Below are positions 19,301 to 25,798 of a stretch of 64,000 nt of DNA, piece by piece. Below the pieces are notes generated by a model. That model was given only the letters and a program-made list of their open reading frames with translations, ran no database searches and was not told where the DNA came from. This DNA comes from JBELHR01 sp049606855. GTDB taxonomy: Bacteria; Bacteroidota; Bacteroidia; Flavobacteriales; Flavobacteriaceae. Both the position numbers and the translations under genes were made by a program. The stretch lies in NCBI GenBank assembly GCA_049606855.1, contig JBMYVY010000012.1, positions 1 through 64,000 on the forward strand, written 5' to 3'. Position 1 is the first letter of the stretch, and every line of letters starts with the position of its first letter.

Positions 19301-19708
19301 CGGTTTAAGCACTGCCATTTCCCAAGCAATTCCGCCACCCAAAGAACCTCCAATTAAGGCATAGAGTTTTGGTATTTCCAACTCGTGAAGGCCAAGCAAG
19401 AATAGTCTCGCAATATCTTTACTTATGAAATCCTTATAATTAAGTAATTCAAAACCATCATATCCATTCCCCGGAATGTTAAATGCTAAAACCGTATACT
19501 GATCTGTATCTATACATGCCGAAGGTCCTACTAAGGTAGACCACCATCCTTCCGGTCCAGCAACATTGGAGTTTCCAGTTAAGGCGTGATTAATCATTAC
19601 AACAGGTGCTGTACCCAGAGCTTGCCCAAACACTTCATACGACAGCTTAATGTTGTCAATAACAACACCGCTAAACAGTTCAAAATTTGATATACTTAAT
19701 TGCTTCAT
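16319..19708 (-). CDS. thrA: Trifunctional fusion: homoserine O-acyltransferase (MetX) - aspartokinase - homoserine dehydrogenase
   Basis: 1129-aa polypeptide joining three pathway steps. Residues 1-~320: alpha/beta-hydrolase-fold MetX with an intact triad, S122 in GGSLGGG, D265 in GVDSDLFF and H298 in HGHDAFL. Residues ~325-610: aspartokinase with KFGGKS (329-334) and TTLGRNGSNYSASL. Residues ~620-765: ACT repeats for allosteric control. Residues ~770-1129: homoserine dehydrogenase with the nucleotide loop FGKGLVGG, ASNKIGN, NVGAGLPLIDTL and PDPREDLCGNDVGRK. The protein would thus phosphorylate aspartate, reduce aspartate semialdehyde and activate homoserine. A SAM-I riboswitch precedes it, tying the entire operon to SAM level. 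Confidence 0.93.
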   Translation of the reverse strand: MKQLSISNFELFSGVVIDNIKLSYEVFGQALGTAPVVMINHALTGNSNVAGPEGWWSTLVGPSACIDTDQYTVLAFNIPGNGYDGFELLNYKDFISKDIARLFLLGLHELEIPKLYALIGGSLGGGIAWEMAVLKPDLCDYLIPVATDWKATDWLIANCQIQEQILLNSSQPVHDARMHAMLCYRTPQSFSEKFSRSIDAEKNIFNVESWLNHHGDKLQDRFELAAYRLMNQLLKTINVETRDKKINDLLQTIRAEIHIVGVDSDLFFSAEENRQTYEQLAAMQSKVFYHEIHSVHGHDAFLIEYNQLEQMLEPIFKNIKNKKPLKVVKFGGKSLANGEGLDHVIGIIENKLSKKESLALVLSARGDTTDWLEELLSEAENGYFNEAGLEQLIAYQKQPFQEVNLDEEINYIRKVLGGVEVLRDYSAKVKDAFLAQGELMSIKVVGAILNRKGISNQLVDTRELLVTNTDFGKAIPDEKASLNKFRSFKKDLGSDLPIFTGFIGADINGQTTTLGRNGSNYSASLISNFLDADSLESYTHVSGIFTANPDLVPNAKQIESISYAEANEMANFGATILHAKTIIPLIEKNIPLRILNTFNDKNQGTLISSESSGEGIKALSVQKNMALINLEGRGLLGKVGVDARIFGALGKQGVSVGIISQGSSERGIGFVVEDKDAKRAKEALEKEFENDFLTRDVATISILRGVAVLSVIGQDLVSFHKALASLERNNIHPQLINNTVTGKNICLVLAQENLNKAVNVIHGQIFGAYKTINLALFGKGLVGGTLIRQILDNQIQILERRKVKLSVFAVANSKTVLIDGAGIDQNWESKLLELDNCEDSVQRVIDFAQENHLENLIAVDNTASESFVENYPVLVEAGFDLVSSNKIGNTISYDFYEELRAKLDANNKKYLYETNVGAGLPLIDTLKLLHHSGENVTRIKGVFSGSLSYLFNTFSESNVSFSETLKEAIEKGFTEPDPREDLCGNDVGRKLLILARELDLKNEFEDIKIDNLIPEDLRAGDVNGFLQRLDEFDSPYSQIKAEQSPDHVLRYIGDLSGDLSGEKGLLEVKLVSVPKSSSLGGVQGSDSIFEIYTESYGDQPLVIQGAGAGAEVTARGVLGDILRLTENAL

Positions 19709-19762
19709 TTACTTTTTATTTCTTCTACAAGTCAAAAAGTAGGGCCATGAAGCTCTTACTGG

Positions 19763-19857
19763 TTATCTATCCTATTTTGGTAGAAATTAGCACCTTCTTT
19801 TAAGTAAAAGGGTTGCTAAGGTTTCACAGGGTCTAATCCCTCCGCCTTTCTTGATAA
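19763..19857 (-). promoter_or_regulatory. SAM-I (S-box) riboswitch before the metX-thrA operon
   Basis: Minus-strand aptamer with P1 TTATC / GATAA, the P2 region GAAAGGCGGAGGGATT, the conserved CCTGTGAAACC and TTAGCAACC, and the J3/4-P4 region AGGTGCTAATTTC. All hallmark S-box elements are in order. About 54 nt separate it from the metX-thrA ATG; I see no U-tailed terminator there, so control may be translational. A TTCCTTTG box at 19874-19881 is the only, imperfect, -7 candidate, and read-through from the upstream sulfhydrylase gene is also possible. Confidence 0.95.
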
Positions 19858-19909
19858 CTTATAGTGAGCCACAAAGGAAAAACTTTTTAATTTAGTTTCC
19901 TACTTTTTT

Positions 19910-21199
19910 TTAAATTTTCACTTCCGATAAAATTTTTAAAGATTGCAGAATGTCAGCTTTTAAATCATCTAAATGTTCAAGTCCAACAGACACTCTAATT
20001 AAATCCGGTCGAACACCAGAAGATTTTTGTGCTGCCTCATCAAGTTGTTGATGAGTTGTTGATGCAGGATGAATCACTAAAGATTTCGTATCACCAATAT
20101 TCGCTAAAAGAGAAAAAACCTCTAAACTGTCTACAAGTTTTTTAGCTCCTTCATATCCTGATTTGACTCCAAAGGTCAGAATCCCGCTTTGGCCTTGAGG
20201 TAAATATTCTTGAGCAAGGCTGTAATAAGGACTTGACTCTAAACCAGGATAAGATACCCATGAAATTTCATCTTGCTTCTCCAACCATTTTGCCAAAGCC
20301 AATGCCTGAAAAGAATGCTTTTTAATTCTTAAATCTAAAGTTTCCAAACCTTGAATAATTTGAAAAGCGCTAAATGGGCTTAATGCTCCACCGAAATCTC
20401 TTAATCCTTCAATTCTTACTTTTGCGATATATGAAGCCGCTCCAAGAGCTTCGTGATAAACTAGTCCATGATATCCTGGAGAGGGTTCCGTGAACTCTGG
20501 AAACTTCCCACTAGACCAATCAAAATTTCCTGCGTCTACAATAGCTCCTCCCAAGGAATTACCTTGACCTCCAATATATTTCGTCAAAGAATATAATACG
20601 ATATCCGCACCGTGGTCGATTGGATTTAAAAGTGCTGGTGTGGCAACAGTATTATCAACCAAAAGAGGAATCTTAAATGACTTTGCTACTTGTGAGATTT
20701 TCTTTAAATCTAAAACATCAAGCTTGGGGTTTCCAACAGACTCCACAAAAATAGCTCTGGTATTCTCTTGTAAAGCTGCATTGAAATTTTCCACTTCATC
20801 AGCATCTACAAAGGTCGTTTTAATTCCAAGTCTTGGTAAAGTAACCGATAATAGATTATAGGTTCCTCCATATAGGCTACTCGAAGCGACAATATGGTCA
20901 CCTGCTCTTAACAAAGTCAACAAAGCTGTAGAAATCGCTGATGTTCCAGAAGCAAAAACAGCAGCGCCTAATGCACCATGTAAGGCTGCTAATCTACGCT
21001 CTAAAATATCATTCGTTGGGTTATTTAGTCGGGTATAAATAAAGCCGGGTTCTGCTAAAGAAAATAATCTTGCGGCATGATCGCTGTCTTCAAAAACATA
21101 AGAAGAAGTTTGATAAATTGGAACAGCTCTTGCTCCAAGTGTTTGATTGGTTTCATGTCCTGCGTGTAAACTGTTCGTTTGAAATTTATAAGTACTCAT
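19910..21199 (-). CDS. metY: O-acetylhomoserine aminocarboxypropyltransferase (sulfhydrylase), MetY/MET17 type
   Basis: PLP enzyme of 429 aa, longer than MetZ as expected for the O-acetylhomoserine sulfhydrylase branch; makes homocysteine from O-acetylhomoserine and sulfide and may also act on O-acetylserine. PLP lysine in LYSLTKYIGGQGNSLGG; FIYTRLNNPTND and ASGTSAISTALLTLL near the N-terminus; NIGDTKSLVIHPASTTH near the C-terminus. It is the second sulfhydrylase of the block; no cystathionine lyase gene is near, so direct sulfhydrylation seems the main route. Expression is probably set by a ~320-nt leader with two leader peptides and two terminators. Confidence 0.92.
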   Translation of the reverse strand: MSTYKFQTNSLHAGHETNQTLGARAVPIYQTSSYVFEDSDHAARLFSLAEPGFIYTRLNNPTNDILERRLAALHGALGAAVFASGTSAISTALLTLLRAGDHIVASSSLYGGTYNLLSVTLPRLGIKTTFVDADEVENFNAALQENTRAIFVESVGNPKLDVLDLKKISQVAKSFKIPLLVDNTVATPALLNPIDHGADIVLYSLTKYIGGQGNSLGGAIVDAGNFDWSSGKFPEFTEPSPGYHGLVYHEALGAASYIAKVRIEGLRDFGGALSPFSAFQIIQGLETLDLRIKKHSFQALALAKWLEKQDEISWVSYPGLESSPYYSLAQEYLPQGQSGILTFGVKSGYEGAKKLVDSLEVFSLLANIGDTKSLVIHPASTTHQQLDEAAQKSSGVRPDLIRVSVGLEHLDDLKADILQSLKILSEVKI

Positions 21200-21218
21200 A
21201 ATTAATTGTTTAAATGAT

Positions 21219-21264
21219 TAAAAAAAAAGATCCCTCTGCAATGAAGACATTACCAGAGGGATCT
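21219..21264 (-). terminator. Attenuator terminator T2 before the sulfhydrylase gene
   Basis: Minus-strand perfect 11-bp stem AGATCCCTCTG / CAGAGGGATCT, a 15-nt loop that can add an inner AATG/CATT pairing, then nine T. It ends ~20 nt before the metY ATG and downstream of the promoter, so it must be bypassed for expression. Confidence 0.92.
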
Positions 21265-21337
21265 ATTAAATCACTAAAACTTTTAAGGCAATGTCATATC
21301 ATGAAGCGCATGGTGCGCATCATCATGGTAGACATTG
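21246..21337 (-). promoter_or_regulatory. Alternative pairings of the Met attenuator (segments 1, 2 and 3)
   Basis: Minus-strand segment 1 CAATGTC (complement of 21331-21337, in leader codons 2-4) can pair with segment 2 GACATTG (21289-21295). Segment 2 extended, GACATTGCC (21287-21295), can instead pair over 9 bp (one G-U) with segment 3 GGTAATGTC (21246-21254), which lies at the apex of terminator T2. The leader stop codon overlaps segment 2. This is the classical protector / antiterminator / terminator layout. Between segments 1 and 2 the Met codons fold into a 12-bp hairpin with two mismatches. Confidence 0.75.
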
Positions 21338-21341
21338 TCAT
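21294..21341 (-). CDS. Methionine-rich leader peptide (15 aa)
   Basis: ATG at 21341, stop TGA at 21294-21296. Translation MTMSTMMMRTMRFMI: 7 of 15 residues are methionine, with three consecutive ATG codons. It lies inside the transcribed leader of the sulfhydrylase gene, ends at attenuator segment 2, and is 30 nt upstream of the terminator stem. The product itself is probably not functional; slow decoding of the Met codons is the likely signal. Too short for standard gene callers. No Shine-Dalgarno sequence is visible, which is normal for Bacteroidota. Confidence 0.8.
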   Translation of the reverse strand: MTMSTMMMRTMRFMI

Positions 21342-21375
21342 AATATGGATTAAATTTTTATTCATTTTTTTCTTT

Positions 21376-21407
21376 AAAAAAAACCTCTTTTTGGTTAAAA
21401 AAAGAGG
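21376..21407 (-). terminator. Terminator T1 in the sulfhydrylase leader
   Basis: Minus-strand stem CCTCTTTTT / AAAAAGAGG with a 6-nt loop, followed by eight T (complement of 21376-21383). It lies between leader peptide 1 and leader peptide 2, downstream of the promoter at 21522-21550. The segment AGGCTTTA at the end of leader peptide 1 can pair with TAGAGCCT, which includes the first bases of the T1 stem, giving a possible antiterminator. Confidence 0.82.
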
Positions 21408-21433
21408 CTCTAAACAAACGTTAACATAAAACA

Positions 21434-21481
21434 TCAATAAAGCCTTGCGGATATTTCACCACAAATCATCATTAAATGCAT
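21434..21481 (-). CDS. Putative leader peptide 1 (15 aa)
   Basis: ATG at 21481, stop TGA at 21434-21436. Translation MHLMMICGEISARLY. It begins about 35 nt after the predicted transcription start and is followed by terminator T1. Its ends can pair with each other (TATCAATA around the start, TATTGATG at the stop), and its last codons can pair with the T1 stem base. It contains Met-Met-Ile-Cys, so it might sense Met or Cys supply, but the codon bias is far weaker than in leader 2. Whether it is translated is inferred from position only. Confidence 0.55.
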   Translation of the reverse strand: MHLMMICGEISARLY

Positions 21482-21521
21482 ATTGATAAATGAAAACAAC
21501 ACTTTCTTGATTTTATCTAAA

Positions 21522-21550
21522 CAAATATAGATATTATTTATTAAAATCAA
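21522..21550 (-). promoter_or_regulatory. Promoter of the sulfhydrylase (metY) leader
   Basis: TTG (21548-21550) - 18 nt - TATATTTG (21522-21529) on the minus strand. Predicted start near 21515 gives a ~315-nt untranslated leader, unusually long here. Bases 21551-21627, between this promoter and the divergent metK promoter, are very AT-rich with no feature I recognise. Confidence 0.82.
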
Positions 21551-21627
21551 AACCGAATTTGTATTTTTTTTCATAAACTATAGCTAGTTATTCATTTCAT
21601 TGATAAATTTTCACAAAATATTAGAAT

Positions 21628-21654
21628 TTGATGAATAAATTTTTATTAATTTTG
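21628..21654 (+). promoter_or_regulatory. Promoter of metK
   Basis: TTG (21628-21630) - 16 nt - TAATTTTG (21647-21654). Spacing is slightly short, but the position, immediately upstream of the riboswitch at 21667, is right. Confidence 0.72.
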
Positions 21655-21666
21655 CTGTCTAAATTC

Positions 21667-21717
21667 AGAGGAAAGATTTGACTGATTGCCACCTCTATAA
21701 AAAAGTGCTAAAGCAGT
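21667..21717 (+). promoter_or_regulatory. SAM-II-type riboswitch before metK
   Basis: Stem P1 AGAGG (21667-21671) / CCTCT (21692-21696) encloses the loop GATTTGACTGATTGCC, which matches the SAM-II loop (GATTTAACCGTATTGC in the Agrobacterium metA example) almost base for base. After an A-rich linker comes GTGCTAAAGCAGT with the conserved GCTAAA; CAGT (21714-21717) can pair with ACTG in the loop to form the pseudoknot. A compact H-type pseudoknot of ~51 nt fits SAM-II (or the related SAM-V). It lets SAM repress its own synthase. Confidence 0.83.
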
Positions 21718-21742
21718 AATATACTCCTTTGGCCATATAGAC

Positions 21743-21765
21743 AGGCTAGTCAACTATCCTTTTTT
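21743..21765 (+). terminator. Possible terminator / expression platform of the metK riboswitch
   Basis: AGG-C-TAG TCAA CTA-T-CCT hairpin with one C/T mismatch, followed by six T including the last stem base, 20 bases before the metK ATG. It could be the switching element, but no clear antiterminator partner was found, so translational control is also possible. Confidence 0.45.
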
Positions 21766-21785
21766 ATAATTGTTAAAATATTATT

Positions 21786-23048
21786 ATGGCCTATTTTTTT
21801 ACATCTGAATCAGTTTCAGAAGGACATCCTGATAAAGTGGCAGACCAAATTTCGGATGCCTTAATTGATAATTTCATGGCTTTTGACCCAGAATCAAAAG
21901 TTGCATGTGAGACTCTTGTTACCACAGGACAGGTTGTTCTTGCGGGTGAGGTGAAGTCAAAAACCTATCTTGATGTACAAAAAATCGCACGGGATACGAT
22001 AAATCAAATTGGATATACAAAAGGTGAATATCAATTTGATGGTAATTCATGTGGAGTACTCTCTGCTATTCACGAACAGTCTGACGATATCAATCGTGGG
22101 GTGGATAAAGAAAATGAGGATGATCAAGGGGCAGGCGATCAAGGTATGATGTTTGGTTACGCAACTAACGAGACAGAAAACTACATGCCTTTGGCCTTGG
22201 ACTTGGCTCATTTAATCTTAAAGGAACTTGCAGCATTGAGAAGAGAAAATAGTGAAATTACCTATTTACGTCCAGATGCTAAGAGTCAAGTTACTCTTGA
22301 GTATAACGACGATGACTCACCAAAACGAATTGAAGCTATCGTAATATCAACTCAACATGACGAATTCGATTCAAATGACGAGCAGATGTTAGCTAAAATT
22401 GAATCGGATTTGATCGGGATTTTAATGCCTCGTGTTATTGCGAAACTCAGACCAGAAATTCAAAATCTTTTTGGAGATGACATCAAATATCACATCAACC
22501 CTACAGGAAAGTTTGTCATTGGTGGACCGCATGGAGACACTGGACTTACAGGTAGAAAGATAATTGTTGACACCTATGGAGGCAAAGGAGCTCACGGTGG
22601 TGGCGCTTTCTCTGGTAAAGACCCGTCTAAAGTAGATCGTTCTGCTGCCTATGCAACACGTCATATTGCAAAAAACCTTGTAGCTGCTGGTCTTGCTGAT
22701 CAAGTGCTTGTACAAGTATCTTATGCAATCGGAGTAGCACAACCAATGGGAGTCTTTGTAAATACTTATGGAACATCTAAAGTAGCATTTAGTGATGGAG
22801 AAGTTGCAGAAAAAATAAAAGTACTTTTTGATTTGAGGCCTGCCGCGATTGAACGCAGGTTGAAATTGAGAAATCCAATATATAAAGAAACTGCTGCCTA
22901 TGGTCATATGGGAAGAACCCCAGAGATCAAAACGGTAAGCTTCACCTCTCCATCTGGAGAAACGGTGACAAAAGAAGTTGAAACCTTTACATGGGAAAAG
23001 CTGGATTATGTGGACACCATAAAAAAGGAATTCAACCTATCAATCTAA
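21786..23048 (+). CDS. metK: S-adenosylmethionine synthase
   Basis: Condenses methionine and ATP to SAM. 420 aa, the length usual for Bacteroidota. Motifs: FTSESVSEGHPDKVADQISDALID at the N-terminus (metal/ATP), GAGDQGMMFGYATNET, and the phosphate-binding GGAFSGKDPSKVDRSAAYATRHIAKN. It consumes the methionine made by the neighbouring operon and produces the SAM read by the riboswitches in front of itself and of metX-thrA. A strong bidirectional terminator follows. Confidence 0.98.
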   Translation: MAYFFTSESVSEGHPDKVADQISDALIDNFMAFDPESKVACETLVTTGQVVLAGEVKSKTYLDVQKIARDTINQIGYTKGEYQFDGNSCGVLSAIHEQSDDINRGVDKENEDDQGAGDQGMMFGYATNETENYMPLALDLAHLILKELAALRRENSEITYLRPDAKSQVTLEYNDDDSPKRIEAIVISTQHDEFDSNDEQMLAKIESDLIGILMPRVIAKLRPEIQNLFGDDIKYHINPTGKFVIGGPHGDTGLTGRKIIVDTYGGKGAHGGGAFSGKDPSKVDRSAAYATRHIAKNLVAAGLADQVLVQVSYAIGVAQPMGVFVNTYGTSKVAFSDGEVAEKIKVLFDLRPAAIERRLKLRNPIYKETAAYGHMGRTPEIKTVSFTSPSGETVTKEVETFTWEKLDYVDTIKKEFNLSI

Positions 23049-23070
23049 CCGAGGTTCTACCCTAAGATAA

Positions 23071-23098
23071 AGGCTGCTTTTTTTAAAGCAGCCTTTTC
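23071..23098. terminator. Bidirectional intrinsic terminator after metK
   Basis: 10-bp stem AGGCTGCTTT / AAAGCAGCCT with a TTTT loop, T-run after and A-run before, between convergent genes. Confidence 0.9.
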
Positions 23099-23103
23099 GT
23101 TTT

Positions 23104-25797
23104 TTACAAGTTATACTTCACCGTTAACAACCACAATCTGGGCTGTACATAATACAAAGTAGTTTGTGTAGAGTTATTCAATTCATTAAATCGATCCGTG
23201 ACTAAAGTTTCATTATTTGTAAGATTATTTCCAGTAAGTGAAAATTCCCATTTACTATCTTTTTGTTGATAAAATAACTGAGCATTTAAAAAGCCGTAGG
23301 TATTATCTAAGTTTTGACCCTTATTGATGAATGAATAATAATCGTAGTCAGCATTCAAAATGAAGTTTTTCAAAAAGATCATATCCAAACGAGCAAATGG
23401 TCTATCAGTTGTTGATTTTTGATCTGTATATTTATTTATCGACTTTTGATACCCCAATTCTAGATTAGGTGCGTTTTTGAAATTTGATGCCACCGTAAGT
23501 CTGTAGGTTTGACTCAAATTTTCACTTTGTACCGCCTGATCATCAACAATGTTGGTGTATCGAGACTGATTGATATTAGCGGAAGCATTTAACTTTAAAT
23601 TCTTCAAGGTTTTGCCATATCGAATTAATCCGGTAAAGCTCTCATCAGCAAATTCAGAATTTATCGGAGTTGAAACCCGATCAACTCCATTGTTTAAAAG
23701 AACAATTTGATTCTTGATGGCATCTGTCTTTTTATCATAACTCAATCGCGCCACAATATTTGTAAAACTAAACATAGAAAACATAAAATAACTCACCGAA
23801 AAGCGGTTATAAGTCGCATAATCTAGATGCCTATTCCCTCCATATAAACTATTATAGTTCTGTAATATATACCCTTCAGAGCGCGAACCAATATCCACAA
23901 ATTCAGTGGACATATTATAATTAAACCTTAGGCTCTCAGAAGACTTAAATTGTAATCTGGCATATACAGAAGGAAGCACTACAGTGTTTTTTACTGTATT
24001 TGTGGTAGCATTTTGACGATCCTCAGTAAAATAATTATGAACGGTTACCCCTGGTTTAAGCGTAAAAATCCCACTAACCATATTGTAAAACAGACCTCCG
24101 AAAACATCTCTAAAAGAATAACTCACATCGTTCTCTAGATCCGAATCAGCTAAAACAACAGTTTCTCCAGAATCCAATTCTTGCTCCATAAAGGTTAAAT
24201 AATCTTGATCTAGATATGTAGTTCCAAATGCTAGATTCAAATTCGATTGGTTATTCACTAAGAAATAATAATCTAATTTTAAATCGGCCTTATTCGTCTC
24301 TAATTTCTTCAATTGATTCAATCGATATATGGATTGATTGGGGTCAGCTGGGATAACAGAAAAAGGCTGATCTTCTGAAATGGAGTTAAAGAAAGGTTCA
24401 TTCTCTTGATAGAGATAAGCACCCTCTGCTGACAAAATATTCTTATTATTTATGGTGTAATACAAGTTTAAATTTTGATTAATCGATGTTGGCGATTCAT
24501 CTAAATCCGTATCCGCTGCAGCACGAGCATCAGATTCCACATCATTCATTTCAGTTTGATTATCCTTCTTAGCAATAATATCATAATCTAACTGTAAATC
24601 GGAGTTAGGAATATAACTCAAATTGAATTTGAATATTCCTTGATTGGATTCTTGCTCAGTATTATCGATCCTGTTTTCACGTAAACCAGAATTATTGTAC
24701 AGAGTTCTACTTTCGGTTTTGATGTAGGTTTTTGCATTATTATATATACCAAAACCTCCGATATCTAATGTTTCACTTGGTGAATGCGAGAAATTAATCG
24801 CCCCAAAATTTGAGGTGATCTCTAGAGCCCTATTGTTTTGTGTAGTTGTAAATCCAAGACCTGCATCAGAGACGTTTACATTGGTATAACTGTCTCGGGG
24901 ACCTGAATTAAGCCCTCCTGTAAAGCGGAAGTAATCTTGACGAGTAAATGGGGGTTCCCCTGTGTTATTAAAATCCGCCAGGATATTCACACTTGTATTA
25001 GGACTGTAATAAAAAAGTTTCGGTTTTGCCGCATATCGAACTTCTCCATCGGGCTCATATTCACTCATTCCAGCTCCTGCCGACACCTCTCCAAACCAAA
25101 AACGATCCTTTCCCGTTTTCAATTTAATATTCAAGGCAATATTATCCTCATTGTTTCTAACTCTGCTCATTGAGGCAACTTCTGAGTAATTTTTAAGCAC
25201 TTCAACTTTATCAATGGCATTAGCGGGTATATTTTGAGTCGCTACTTTTGTATCTCCATCAAAAAATTCTTTCCCATTGACAAGAACCTTTCCTACTTTT
25301 TTACCTTCGACTTCAACTTCCCCATTGTCATCAATTTCTACTCCTGGTAAATTTGCTAGAACATCTTCCAATTTTTTTTCGGTTCCATTGTTAAAGGAAT
25401 CTGCATCATATACAATCGTGTCTCCTTTAATGGTAACCGGCATTTCATAACTCAACTCAACAGCATCTAATGTGTTTTCTTCCTGCAACAGTTTAAAATT
25501 AGCCAGCACATCTTCGGTCGCTACAATCACTTCTTCATTTAATGTCGTGAAACCGATAAATGATATTCGAATGTTATAGGTTTTTGACTTGGGAACATTC
25601 AATTTATAACGGCCTGAAGCGTCTGTAATAGAATACCCTATCATATTATTGGTTTCTGCGTCAAATGCAATCACATTTGCCATCTCCAGGGCCTGGCCCG
25701 TATCATCAGTGACTTGACCAGAAAGTTTTACATTTTGAGCAAATGCCAATCCAGTTCCCAAACCAAGGAAACAGAATACTAGATAAATATATTTCAT
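23104..25797 (-). CDS. Outer-membrane beta-barrel protein, TonB-receptor-like, with carboxypeptidase-regulatory-like domain
   Basis: 897 aa. Signal peptide with cleavage near LAFAQ|N. Residues ~22-105: CarboxypepD_reg-like beta sandwich (VKLSGQVTDDTGQALEMANV, YNIRISFIGF). Residues ~120-220: plug-like region (LEDVLANLPGVEIDDNGEVEVEGKKV, VNGKEFFDGD). The rest is a long beta barrel with many alternating aromatic strands, ending in WLLTVKYNL. It resembles the barrel family that in flavobacteria is encoded next to GLPGLI proteins, as here. Specific substrate unknown; no SusD partner nearby. The gene follows the first GLPGLI gene by one base, so they are co-transcribed. Confidence 0.85.
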   Translation of the reverse strand: MKYIYLVFCFLGLGTGLAFAQNVKLSGQVTDDTGQALEMANVIAFDAETNNMIGYSITDASGRYKLNVPKSKTYNIRISFIGFTTLNEEVIVATEDVLANFKLLQEENTLDAVELSYEMPVTIKGDTIVYDADSFNNGTEKKLEDVLANLPGVEIDDNGEVEVEGKKVGKVLVNGKEFFDGDTKVATQNIPANAIDKVEVLKNYSEVASMSRVRNNEDNIALNIKLKTGKDRFWFGEVSAGAGMSEYEPDGEVRYAAKPKLFYYSPNTSVNILADFNNTGEPPFTRQDYFRFTGGLNSGPRDSYTNVNVSDAGLGFTTTQNNRALEITSNFGAINFSHSPSETLDIGGFGIYNNAKTYIKTESRTLYNNSGLRENRIDNTEQESNQGIFKFNLSYIPNSDLQLDYDIIAKKDNQTEMNDVESDARAAADTDLDESPTSINQNLNLYYTINNKNILSAEGAYLYQENEPFFNSISEDQPFSVIPADPNQSIYRLNQLKKLETNKADLKLDYYFLVNNQSNLNLAFGTTYLDQDYLTFMEQELDSGETVVLADSDLENDVSYSFRDVFGGLFYNMVSGIFTLKPGVTVHNYFTEDRQNATTNTVKNTVVLPSVYARLQFKSSESLRFNYNMSTEFVDIGSRSEGYILQNYNSLYGGNRHLDYATYNRFSVSYFMFSMFSFTNIVARLSYDKKTDAIKNQIVLLNNGVDRVSTPINSEFADESFTGLIRYGKTLKNLKLNASANINQSRYTNIVDDQAVQSENLSQTYRLTVASNFKNAPNLELGYQKSINKYTDQKSTTDRPFARLDMIFLKNFILNADYDYYSFINKGQNLDNTYGFLNAQLFYQQKDSKWEFSLTGNNLTNNETLVTDRFNELNNSTQTTLYYVQPRLWLLTVKYNL

Positions 25798-25798
25798 C

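Noticed and set aside
19709..19762. Transcription terminator as expression platform of the SAM-I riboswitch
   Set aside because: Only weak hairpins (for example AGTA/TACT) and no adequate U-run after a stem; left unresolved.
21214..21429. 71-codon plus-strand ORF across the metY leader
   Set aside because: It is the complement of two terminator stems and two leader peptides, has no plausible protein features, and its codons follow the hairpin sequences.
22422..22907. 161-codon ORF on the minus strand inside metK
   Set aside because: Antisense shadow of a strongly conserved gene; composition is Ser/Cys/Tyr-rich without recognisable motifs.
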